DNA of 41,674 nucleotides from the NCBI GenBank assembly GCA_016928975.1, contig JAFGJR010000114.1, forward strand, positions 1 to 41,674. Reading direction: 5' to 3'. The notes under the pieces are model-generated. The model saw nothing but the letters and a program-made list of their open reading frames with translations, was not told the DNA's origin and ran no database searches. The translations under genes were made by a program, and so were the position numbers. The DNA is from Sedimentisphaerales bacterium (GTDB lineage Bacteria; Planctomycetota; Phycisphaerae; Sedimentisphaerales; SG8-4). Of this stretch, positions 15,874 to 23,283 are shown one piece after another; the stretch's first letter is position 1; each line of letters starts with the position of its first letter.

Positions 15874-17784
15874 CTATGCGGAGGGATGGGATCCGAAGAG
15901 CAGACGCAGAAGCTCGGAGGCCTGAGAGAAATCGGGCACGATGACGTGGGCCCCGGCTTTGACAAGGCGATCGCGCTTGTCCACATTCAGACCATGACGG
16001 CGGACCTCATCGCTGGCGATGCCGATGGCCAACCCGTCGCGCTTGCGGGACTCGCGAAGCTCCACCGGCCCGTCGCCGAAGACCGCCAGCTCCGGGCCGC
16101 GAAGGCTGTGCTCGCTCATGATCCGGTCGATGACCCTCTTCTTGGAGCAGTCTGTGATGTCGCCGGCGGCGCCGTAGATGCCCCCGTTGAACAGGTCCGC
16201 GTAGCCGAGGGCTTTGGATTCCTTGACCACGTCAGCATGGTCAGTTCCGCTGGCCAGGTACAATGTCAGGCCCCGCTCACGAAGCATTTTGAGGAAATCA
16301 ACAGCGCCTTTGACCGTATAATCGCTGGTGTCGAGCCGGCCGCACTGGAGCCGCGCGATGCGCTCGTTGACCATCTCCATCAGCGACTCGTTATAGATCG
16401 CCTTGTAGCCGAACCGGTCCAGCACCTTCTCCGGCGGCACGATGCCGGACTCCCGGACCATCTCCACCAGGGCCTCCATCTGCACGAGGGTCTGGATGCC
16501 TGTGGACCTGTCGATATAGTCGAGAACGCGACGCTGCACCTTCTGGTACAGAGCGTCATCGGCGGTCTCGTAGCGGTCGCCGAGGATGGCCTTGATCATG
16601 ACGGGAGCCATGATCTGCTCCCAGCCCTGTCGTAGCACGCTGATCGTGCCATCTGTGTCGAAGACGGCGTGACGGATGTGACCGAACGGAATCGACGCTT
16701 CACAGATCTCGATCTCCGTGTTCGGGATATATCGCGCCTTGCGGCGATCCACCGCCAGCTCCGGCCGATAGATGAAGTCCGGGTCCTTTGCGACGGCCAG
16801 AATCTCTTCGCCGTTGGCCGTTCCGGTTTGAAAGAGTTTCTGGACGGTGACCGCGGCGGCGAAGTTGGCAAACTCGGCCGCTTCCACCGGCGATATACCC
16901 GCGCCCAGGCACAGGGCCAGCGCGCCGGTCACGGTATCGCCGGCGCCGACCGGGTCGAGCTTCTTAAGCAACTGGATGCCGGGGACCTCGTGGATACCGT
17001 CCCCGTCGGCGGCCAGAATGCCGCGCGGGCCGCGCGTCAGGAAGACCGGCCGGTTGAACTGCCGGTACAAGGTCCCGGCGTACTTCCTCATGTCTTCCAA
17101 CGGGACCGGCTCGTCACGCCCGACCTGAACGCCGTTGAGCCGGGCCGCCTCCCGGTCGTTCGTCTTGCGACAGATGTGCCTGAACTTCTCGCCGCAATGT
17201 CGGGAGTCAAGCAGCACAATCTTGTCGCCGAATTCCGCGAAAAGCTCGTTCGCCCGCTCGATGAAGCTCTCGTGGGCGATGCTGCCGGGGACCTGCTGGT
17301 TGACAATCAGCGCATCGGCTGTCTGCAAGGCATGACGAAGGCCCTTGAGCAGCTCCTGGTCCGTGGCGAGACTGCGCCGGTTGAAGAAGCCGAAATCGAT
17401 ACGAGGCTCTTCCACTTCCTCCAGGTATGGCTTGCCAAACGTCACGGTATCGAAGTCCTCTCGCTGAACGACCAGGTGCGTGGTGTCGACACCAAGCTCG
17501 TTGAATTGCCGGCGCAGCTCCCGACCGAAGATGTCGTTGCCGACCACGCCAATGACCTGGATCACCTTGGGCTTCAGCGCCGCCAGGTTCGCCACGACGT
17601 TGGAAGCCCCGCCGAGCGAGTAGTAATGCCGCGCGACGGCCCGCGCGCTGAGACCCGTCTCCTCGGAGACCTCCGAGCCTCGCGGGTCCAGAATCCAGTA
17701 GGCGTCGAGGCAGAAATCGCCATAAACCGCCACCGTGACGTTCTCGATTTTCGCCAGGATCTCCCTGATGCGCTGCTGATCCAT
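15874..17784 (-). CDS. Bifunctional PfkB-family sugar kinase / HAD-superfamily phosphatase
   Basis: A 636-aa fusion. Residues 1-345 are a PfkB/ribokinase domain close to the RfaE/HldE kinase type: VAVYGDFCLDAYW at the start, GGASNVVANLAAL, and the signature DPVGAGDTVTGAL with catalytic Asp283. Residues 370-630 are a HAD hydrolase: nucleophile motif HAVFDTDGTIS (Asp376, Asp378), LYLASGTDHADVVKE as motif II, and VFGDGPVELRESRKRDGLAIGIASDE as motifs III/IV. One chain could phosphorylate a sugar and dephosphorylate another intermediate. There is no adenylyltransferase domain as in HldE, so heptose-nucleotide synthesis is not implied. It is third in a three-gene operon, starting 8 nt after the preceding stop, with TAGGA upstream. 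Confidence 0.85.
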   Translation of the reverse strand: MDQQRIREILAKIENVTVAVYGDFCLDAYWILDPRGSEVSEETGLSARAVARHYYSLGGASNVVANLAALKPKVIQVIGVVGNDIFGRELRRQFNELGVDTTHLVVQREDFDTVTFGKPYLEEVEEPRIDFGFFNRRSLATDQELLKGLRHALQTADALIVNQQVPGSIAHESFIERANELFAEFGDKIVLLDSRHCGEKFRHICRKTNDREAARLNGVQVGRDEPVPLEDMRKYAGTLYRQFNRPVFLTRGPRGILAADGDGIHEVPGIQLLKKLDPVGAGDTVTGALALCLGAGISPVEAAEFANFAAAVTVQKLFQTGTANGEEILAVAKDPDFIYRPELAVDRRKARYIPNTEIEICEASIPFGHIRHAVFDTDGTISVLRQGWEQIMAPVMIKAILGDRYETADDALYQKVQRRVLDYIDRSTGIQTLVQMEALVEMVRESGIVPPEKVLDRFGYKAIYNESLMEMVNERIARLQCGRLDTSDYTVKGAVDFLKMLRERGLTLYLASGTDHADVVKESKALGYADLFNGGIYGAAGDITDCSKKRVIDRIMSEHSLRGPELAVFGDGPVELRESRKRDGLAIGIASDEVRRHGLNVDKRDRLVKAGAHVIVPDFSQASELLRLLFGSHPSA

Positions 17785-17792
17785 GCCGGGTC

Positions 17793-18827
17793 CTATTTCA
17801 AAGTCTCGATAATCGTCCTGTAAAGGAGCGGGAAGGTCCTCTTCTGATCGCCTCCAATATAGAGCCCCTGGCCGCGGAAGGCCTGCGGGATGCGCGTCAC
17901 GACGCTTTTCTGATCGCGGAAGTAATAGCCGGGGGCGGATTCGTCACTCATCTGCGCCGGTTCGTGCTCGCGCAGATCGAAGTCGGCGGTGAGGATGCCA
18001 TGCGGGACGCAGCCCACGTTGGCAGCCATCGAGACCGCCTTGAGCAACACCTCCGGCCCGGTGACGGCGCTGCCGACGTTCAGGACGACGCCGCCCTTCG
18101 TCAGCTTCGTCACTTCGTTCGTATAGAGGAGGAAGTCCCTGCCGGAGCAGCCGCCTTTGGCCTGGCCGTCGAAGCTCGGATGCTGATCGATGACGTCCGT
18201 CCCGATGCCGGCGTGGACAGTGAATGGAATCCCCCGCCGATGGCAGGCGGCCAGCACGCTGACTTCCGGATGGCGAAACTCGGCTATCGAGCCCTCCTTC
18301 GCGACCAGGGCGAGCACCTGGCGTTGAAACGTCTCATCGACGATCATCCGCCCGAGCGATTCGCCGAAGCCGAGCTTCTGCTGATTGCCCACGGACAGGG
18401 CCATGTTGACGTAGGCGAATTCGTACGCCATGCCGAACTGCCCCTTGTCCAGGGCGGCCGGCACGTTTTCGCTCGTCTGGCCGATCAGGGCCAGCTCGAA
18501 GTCGTGGATGCTCGTCGCGGCGTTGCCGGCCACGAGCGTCACACCGCCGCGCTCCACAAGATGAGCGAGCAGCGGCCCCAGCCCGTTCTTGATCAGGTGC
18601 GCGCCCGTGAACAGGAGGACCGGCTTGCCCTCGCGCCGGGCGGCAACGATCGCGTGCGCCACCGTCCGGACATCTTCCTGAACCCGATCCGGAAGCTCCA
18701 GAGCCAGATCGCACACGTCCTTCGGGAACACCAGGTCGTCGAACGCAACCTTGTTGCTCCGCGTGCTCAGCGGATACGTCTTGATCCGCGTCGCGTCGAA
18801 TGTCTTGTATCCGCCTTCGTACTCCAT
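17793..18827 (-). CDS. Deoxyhypusine-synthase-like protein of unknown function
   Basis: A 344-aa soluble protein without signal peptide. The pattern LLFTGAHLIKNGLGPLLAHLVERGGVTLVAGNAATSIHDFELAL, then HPEVSVLAACHRRGIPFTVHAGIGTDV, and GGVVLNVGSAVTGPEVLLKAVSMA follows the order of NAD-binding elements in deoxyhypusine synthase. However, the match is weak and the eIF5A-lysine site cannot be confirmed; bacteria lack eIF5A, so another NAD-dependent or sugar-related reaction is more likely. ATG 18827 starts 2 nt after the stop of the epimerase gene, so translation is coupled. Being between an epimerase and a kinase/phosphatase fusion suggests it acts on the same metabolite. Name and reaction remain open. 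Confidence 0.55.
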   Translation of the reverse strand: MEYEGGYKTFDATRIKTYPLSTRSNKVAFDDLVFPKDVCDLALELPDRVQEDVRTVAHAIVAARREGKPVLLFTGAHLIKNGLGPLLAHLVERGGVTLVAGNAATSIHDFELALIGQTSENVPAALDKGQFGMAYEFAYVNMALSVGNQQKLGFGESLGRMIVDETFQRQVLALVAKEGSIAEFRHPEVSVLAACHRRGIPFTVHAGIGTDVIDQHPSFDGQAKGGCSGRDFLLYTNEVTKLTKGGVVLNVGSAVTGPEVLLKAVSMAANVGCVPHGILTADFDLREHEPAQMSDESAPGYYFRDQKSVVTRIPQAFRGQGLYIGGDQKRTFPLLYRTIIETLK

Positions 18828-18829
18828 GC

Positions 18830-20152
18830 TCAGCCCAGCAATCTCTCCAGACGTTTGATGCATTCCACCATGCAGCGGATCGTGTGATAATTGACTTTCC
18901 ACGAGTGGCTCATGTGCGTCCAGATGGGCTTGCCCTCGCGAGTCGTCAGTGGCCACCACTCGCCGACCGGGTGATGGATCATCTTGTCGAAGACGAAGCG
19001 GTGCACGTTCAGGTACGCCGGCCAGTAGTCCTGGGGCCCGAACCGCAGGCAGGCCTCCAGCATGCCGATCATCACCTCCGCCTGCTGCCAGAACTCCTTC
19101 TCCCTGTCGTACACGCCGCCGGCGTGCGGGCCCTCGGTGTACACGCCGCCGTACTCGGGGTCGATGCCGTTCTTCATGCCGTGGTCCATCGCTTTCTTGA
19201 TCACTTTCTTGTACACGTCCCAATATGTAGCACCCCCGCCCCCGGGGGTGGACCCAGCCGAGGGCGGCTGGGCCACATTTCCAAGCACGTCCACGGCGTG
19301 GGCCAGCAGCCAGGCGAATTCGACGTTGTGTCCCGCGGATGTGTTATCCTCCGCATGAGCCTTCTGCCCGCCCTCGGCGAACCGGTCCCAGCCCCAGACG
19401 ATATCGAACTTGATCTGCGGGGCGACCTTCCAGTCGGGCGTGAACTGCGGAATCCCGGTCCCGTATTCCGGATGCGCGATCCTCTTGAGCAGGATGTCGA
19501 TGTCTTCGAGCAAGGTGCGGCGATGAACGCTCTGCCCGGTGCACTCCAGCATGTTCGTGAACGCTTCCATCAGATGCATGTGGACGTCGAGAGTCTTGCG
19601 ATCGCCGCCGAGGGCGCCGGGACTGCACAGGTCCCAGTTGCGTTCGAACATCTCGAAGTAGCCGCCGTACATCGTGTCGGCCGCGTGCTTCTTGATCAGA
19701 TCGAACGTCTTCTCTGCGTACTCCTGGCCTCGCGGATCGCCGGTGGCCATCGTGTACTCGGTCAGTGAGTACATGGCGAAGCTCAGGCCGTACATGATCT
19801 TCTTGTCGATGGTCACCCGGGCCTTGCGGTCGGTCATCCAGTAGAACCCGCCGTACTCTCTGTCCCAGACCTTCTCGATCACGAAGTCCACTCCGTGCCT
19901 GGCATAGTCGGCGCATCTGCCGCCGCCGTAGCCGGCCCGGTGTGCCGCCGACATCGAGTAGATCGTCCGCATCTGCGACAGCATCGACTTCTCGTCGGTC
20001 CCGGCGTCCTTGCCATCGGTGTCGAAGTGCGTGATGTACCCGCCGTACGTGTCATCCTTGCACCGATCGAGCCAGAACGGCAGCAACTCCGTCGTCAGGT
20101 GATGCCTGCACTCCTGCAAACAAGTCGAAACCTGCTTCCTGTCCAGGGCCAT
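18830..20152 (-). CDS. AGE-family epimerase/isomerase with an in-frame palindromic insert
   Basis: A 440-aa (alpha/alpha)6-barrel protein of the N-acylglucosamine 2-epimerase family, which also includes cellobiose 2-epimerases and mannose isomerases. Visible motifs: the N-terminal FWLDRCKDDTYGGYITHFD, EYGGFYWMTDRKARVTIDKKIMYGLSFAMYSL, DVHMHLMEAFT, and SAGHNVEFAWLL with the conserved GHxxE His275. Product: probably a 2-epimer or ketose of a free sugar. Residues about 292-309 (VAQPPSAGSTPGGGGAT) are encoded by a palindromic element and interrupt the run AVDVLGN...YWDVYKK between helices. Excellent AGGAGG 8 nt before ATG. It leads the operon that continues with the DHS-like gene and the kinase/phosphatase. 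Confidence 0.88.
   Translation of the reverse strand: MALDRKQVSTCLQECRHHLTTELLPFWLDRCKDDTYGGYITHFDTDGKDAGTDEKSMLSQMRTIYSMSAAHRAGYGGGRCADYARHGVDFVIEKVWDREYGGFYWMTDRKARVTIDKKIMYGLSFAMYSLTEYTMATGDPRGQEYAEKTFDLIKKHAADTMYGGYFEMFERNWDLCSPGALGGDRKTLDVHMHLMEAFTNMLECTGQSVHRRTLLEDIDILLKRIAHPEYGTGIPQFTPDWKVAPQIKFDIVWGWDRFAEGGQKAHAEDNTSAGHNVEFAWLLAHAVDVLGNVAQPPSAGSTPGGGGATYWDVYKKVIKKAMDHGMKNGIDPEYGGVYTEGPHAGGVYDREKEFWQQAEVMIGMLEACLRFGPQDYWPAYLNVHRFVFDKMIHHPVGEWWPLTTREGKPIWTHMSHSWKVNYHTIRCMVECIKRLERLLG
19227..19278 (-). repeat. Twin-hairpin palindromic element inside the epimerase gene
   Basis: On the coding strand the insert consists of hairpin 1 with arms CCCAGCCG/CGGCTGGG (4-nt loop) and hairpin 2 with arms ACCCCCG/CGGGGGT (4-nt loop), bounded by ATGTGGC and GCTACAT, which can themselves pair. 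It keeps the reading frame and is translated. A near-identical copy with a few extra bases between the hairpins is at 28983-29047. Confidence 0.8.
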
Positions 20153-20206
20153 TTCGCGGTCCTCCTATGCAACAGCGGTTCCGGGTGGACGCCCACGCCG
20201 AGTCCG

Positions 20207-20234
20207 TCATCATAACGCCCACTGGACGACATGC
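20207..20234 (-). promoter_or_regulatory. Possible promoter of the epimerase operon
   Basis: Minus strand TTGCAT (20234-20229) and TATGAT (20212-20207, 5/6) are 16 nt apart, about 55 nt upstream of the epimerase ATG. Confidence 0.4.
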
Positions 20235-20433
20235 AAGACCGCAGCGGTGGAGAAACGACGGCCGACTGCCAGCCCGGTCTTCCCTCACGCCAAGCGGAAG
20301 TGAGCGCTGATCACCGTTGACACACGGACCAGGTGCCGTTAGCCTGCCATTCGACCCTGCCTCGCCGAAAGATGGATTCGTCCCGCGTGGATGAAGCGCG
20401 AGCATATGTCCTGGACCTGAGTTTGGCAGTACG

Positions 20434-21120
20434 ATGAGAACCAAAGCAGGGATCGCCCTGCTATCGCTGTTGGTGACAACTGCGGCCGGCTGCTTCGACA
20501 GTCGCGCGGAAAACTCGCGCTGGATCTACCTGTGCAAGGATACCCTGGCGCCCGAAGCTGCCTCGGAACTCGCCGATGACGGCCGCGATGGCCCGATGGA
20601 GGCGCGTCGGCCGGCCGTTCTGTTCGTCGCCTATGTGGCTACACCGCACGATGTCGTCGATGCAATGCTCAACGCGGGCCATGTCACCGAGCGCGACGTG
20701 GTCTATGACCTGGGCTGCGGCGACGGACGCATCGTCGTGACAGCCGCCAAACGTTACGGGTGCAGAGCCGTGGGATATGATCTCGACCGCCTTCGCGTGC
20801 AGGAGGCACGCAAGAGCGTGCAGGACAACCACGTCGCCGACCTCGTCCGCATCGAGCAGGCCGACGTCCTTCACGTCGATCTGAGCGAGGCCACCGTGAT
20901 AACCCTGTACCTGGGGCCTGAACTGAACGCAAGGCTGATTCCGCAGTTGGCGAAGCTCGGCCCCGGCGTGCGGATCGTCTCCCACGATTTCGGACTCGCG
21001 GACATCCCGCCCGACAAGGTCGCGAGCATGACGTCTCGCACGGACCATCAGGTACACACAATCTACCTGTGGAACTGTCCGCTCAAGACCGTTGGCCAGG
21101 CGCACGAGGCAGTGCCCTGA
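20434..21120 (+). CDS. Exported class I SAM-dependent methyltransferase, predicted lipoprotein
   Basis: A 228-aa protein starting MRTKAGIALLSLLVTTAAGC, a lipoprotein signal with Cys20 as the lipidation site. Residues 65-215 form a class I methyltransferase: ATPHDVVDAML, then motif I VVYDLGCGDGRIVVTAA, GYDLDRLRVQEAR (motif II acidic loop), DLVRIEQADVLHVDLSEATVITLYLGPELNARL and VRIVSHDFGLAD. This family is related to small DOT1-like methyltransferases found with signal peptides in several environmental phyla. The puzzle is cofactor supply, since SAM is not expected outside the cytoplasm. No clear ribosome binding site precedes the ATG. It is divergent from the epimerase operon with a 281-bp gap. 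Confidence 0.75.
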   Translation: MRTKAGIALLSLLVTTAAGCFDSRAENSRWIYLCKDTLAPEAASELADDGRDGPMEARRPAVLFVAYVATPHDVVDAMLNAGHVTERDVVYDLGCGDGRIVVTAAKRYGCRAVGYDLDRLRVQEARKSVQDNHVADLVRIEQADVLHVDLSEATVITLYLGPELNARLIPQLAKLGPGVRIVSHDFGLADIPPDKVASMTSRTDHQVHTIYLWNCPLKTVGQAHEAVP

Positions 21121-21254
21121 GACAGGCGTGCCGTGCCTGCGACTGCCGGTAGCAGGACGCATCGCCGGGCGGCAGGGGTACGACAACCACATCATGTCGC
21201 CCATATTCGCAAGGGCGGATGAGAATAGGCAAGCCAGACCTCCTGGGAATCCTG

Positions 21255-21284
21255 TTGACAGAAAAGCAGTAGCCACGCTACGTT
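21255..21284 (+). promoter_or_regulatory. Weak candidate promoter of the small lipoprotein gene
   Basis: A perfect TTGACA (21255-21260) is followed after 18 nt by TACGTT (21279-21284, 3/6), about 90 nt before the lipoprotein start. Confidence 0.3.
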
Positions 21285-21371
21285 CTCCGTTGTGATAGGA
21301 TTAGCCTGCGCCAGGACTCTCTGGCAGGACATGCCGGCCGTTCGATGGACGGCCCATGCGGGGACAAAGAG

Positions 21372-21716
21372 ATGGAGCGTTCGAAACCAGAATATGGGCC
21401 GCCCACACGCGTCATCGTCGCCGCCCTGGTCGTTGTGAGTGCGCTTGGCTGCAACATGGATCGATCAGAATCGAGACAGGCAGGACAAATGACCGATAAG
21501 ACTATCGAGCAGGTGCAACAGGAGCACACGGACGCGTGGATGGCGATCCCCGGCGTGATCGGTACGGCGATCGGCCAGTGCAAAGGTGAACCCTGCATTC
21601 TGATCCTCACCGCCTCGAACACGGAGCAGGTGAGACGGAGAATCCCGACAACCGTCGAAGGCTATCCCGTCGTCATCCAGTACGCCGGCGAAATCCACGC
21701 CCTCGAATCCCCCTGA
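21372..21716 (+). CDS. Small lipoprotein sharing the N-terminal domain of the neighbouring protease
   Basis: A 114-aa protein with a lipoprotein signal (VIVAALVVVSALGC, Cys27). Residues 45-112 (QVQQEHTDAWMAIPGVIGTAIGQCKGEPCILILTASNTEQVRRRIPTTVEGYPVVIQYAGEIHAL) match in order and spacing the N-terminal domain of the protease starting at 21907 (ERHTERLMARVGVVGTGLGF...IPRQLDGVQVEPIITGRIYAL). That domain precedes Nal1-like/trypsin-fold proteases in other bacteria. Here it stands alone, so it may bind or inhibit the protease, or be a paralogous remnant. ATG 21372 is preferred over the in-frame ATG 21345 because the signal peptide is then normal in length. Confidence 0.7.
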   Translation: MERSKPEYGPPTRVIVAALVVVSALGCNMDRSESRQAGQMTDKTIEQVQQEHTDAWMAIPGVIGTAIGQCKGEPCILILTASNTEQVRRRIPTTVEGYPVVIQYAGEIHALESP

Positions 21717-21906
21717 CGAATAAGATGACCTACGTCTGACGCGCCCATGCGCCGCTTGCCCGGGGGCTGCGCGGCCCCTATGGGAAGCGGTCCGGCCTAC
21801 AATCCCCGAACAAACCTGTACAAATCCTCTACGGCGAGCCGATATACCCTTCAGAGCAAGGAGTTGACCGCGCATTTCACGTGACGCCTGGTCGAAAGGG
21901 ATAGGC

Positions 21907-23232
21907 ATGTCAAAGCAAGGACGATGTCGCACATTTCTGCTCGCAATGGCAACCTTGTGCACGCTGGTTCTGGCGGGTGTGTCGTCAGGGCAGGATCGGC
22001 TGCGGAACGCCTTCGAGCGCATCCGGGAAATCCAGGAACGCCACACCGAACGACTCATGGCCAGAGTGGGCGTCGTCGGCACGGGCCTCGGATTCAACGA
22101 ACGCGGCCACGGCGCTCTTTTTGTGTTCCTCGAAAACGCCGATGCCACCGGCATCCCCAGACAGCTTGACGGCGTACAAGTAGAGCCCATCATCACAGGC
22201 AGGATCTACGCGCTGGCCAAGCCGGTCCAGCTACAGTGGTGGTGGTGGAATCCGTCGCGAGATCGCACGCCGCCGGCGGCTCCGACCGGTCTGACTGCCG
22301 TACCCGCGGGGACCAGCCGGATTGATCTGGCCTGGAACAGCAACACCGAGACAGACCTCAACCGTTACTATGTCTACAGGTCGCTGGCCGACGGCGGCCC
22401 GTACGCCAGGATCAGCTCCGCCTCGGACACGACCGAGCCCGGGTACTCCGATACCGGGTTGCAGGCCGACACAACCTACTACTACGTGGTGACGGCGATC
22501 GACAAGTCGGGGAATCAGTCGGCGTACTCCTCCCAGGCTTCGGCAACCACCCAGGATGAGTCTTCCGAGCCGTCCATCGGACCCCGGCCCGCCCCCATCG
22601 GAGTCTCAACCGGACACCCCGCCATCACCGCCGGGACCCTCGGCTGTCGAGTCAAGGACTCCTCCGGCAGAGTGTATGCGCTGAGCAACGCCCACGTGTA
22701 CGCCAACGAAAACCGGGCCCTCATTGGCGACAATGTGCTGCAACCCGGCTCGTACGACGGCGGCCAGAACCCGCGCGACGCGATCGGCACGCTGGCGGCC
22801 TTCCAGCAGATCACCTTCTCTCGCTTCGCCCGCAATACGATCGACGCCGCGATCGCCCTGTGCCCACTGGAGAATCTGGGCAACGGCACGCCCCCAGACG
22901 GCTATGGGATCCCCAGGGCCACGACAATCCTGGCCGCGGTCGGTCTGGCGGTGAAGAAGTACGGCCGGACGACGAAGCTCACGGCGGGACAGGTGTATGC
23001 CATCAACGCGACAGTCAACGTCACCTATGACTCCGGCGTCGCTCGCTTCGTCAACCAGATCGTCATTACGCCGGGGACCTTCAGCGCCGGAGGAGACTCG
23101 GGATCACTGGTGGTGACAGAGGACGGAAATCATCCGGTGGGACTGCTGTTCGCCGGCAGCAGCTCCTACACGATCGCCAACCCAATCGACCCGGTGTTGA
23201 GCCGCTTCGGCGTGACGATCGACGGTCAATGA
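21907..23232 (+). CDS. Secreted trypsin-fold serine protease with a fibronectin type III domain
   Basis: A 441-aa exported protein: signal peptide 1-28; small N-terminal domain 30-105 shared with the upstream lipoprotein; Trp-rich linker (QLQWWWWNP); FN3 domain 121-215 (PPAAPTGLTAVPAGTSRIDLAWN, TYYYVVTAIDKSGNQS); protease 225-441. The catalytic triad can be assigned as His263 in LSNAHVYA, Asp313 in NTIDAAIAL and Ser398 in GGDSGSLV. The protease core (GHPAITAGTLGCRV, QPGSYDGG) is of the Nal1-like bacterial type. The FN3 domain is inserted between the N-terminal domain and the protease. AAAGGG lies 6 nt before the ATG. It converges on the HEAT gene with a 51-bp gap. Confidence 0.85.
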   Translation: MSKQGRCRTFLLAMATLCTLVLAGVSSGQDRLRNAFERIREIQERHTERLMARVGVVGTGLGFNERGHGALFVFLENADATGIPRQLDGVQVEPIITGRIYALAKPVQLQWWWWNPSRDRTPPAAPTGLTAVPAGTSRIDLAWNSNTETDLNRYYVYRSLADGGPYARISSASDTTEPGYSDTGLQADTTYYYVVTAIDKSGNQSAYSSQASATTQDESSEPSIGPRPAPIGVSTGHPAITAGTLGCRVKDSSGRVYALSNAHVYANENRALIGDNVLQPGSYDGGQNPRDAIGTLAAFQQITFSRFARNTIDAAIALCPLENLGNGTPPDGYGIPRATTILAAVGLAVKKYGRTTKLTAGQVYAINATVNVTYDSGVARFVNQIVITPGTFSAGGDSGSLVVTEDGNHPVGLLFAGSSSYTIANPIDPVLSRFGVTIDGQ

Positions 23233-23283
23233 CGGCACGCGTAGCGGCAGATCCCCGCCGAGCGGTCTCGCGGACTCTCGACC

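Noticed and set aside
15874..17784. HldE-type heptose kinase/adenylyltransferase
   Set aside because: The kinase half is similar, but the C-terminal half has HAD motifs (DTDGT) and no nucleotidyltransferase HxGH motif.
13684..21827. Shared 13-mer CTGTACAAATCCT upstream of two genes (near 13685 and 21815)
   Set aside because: Several 13-mer coincidences are expected by chance in a window this long, and the positions relative to the genes differ.
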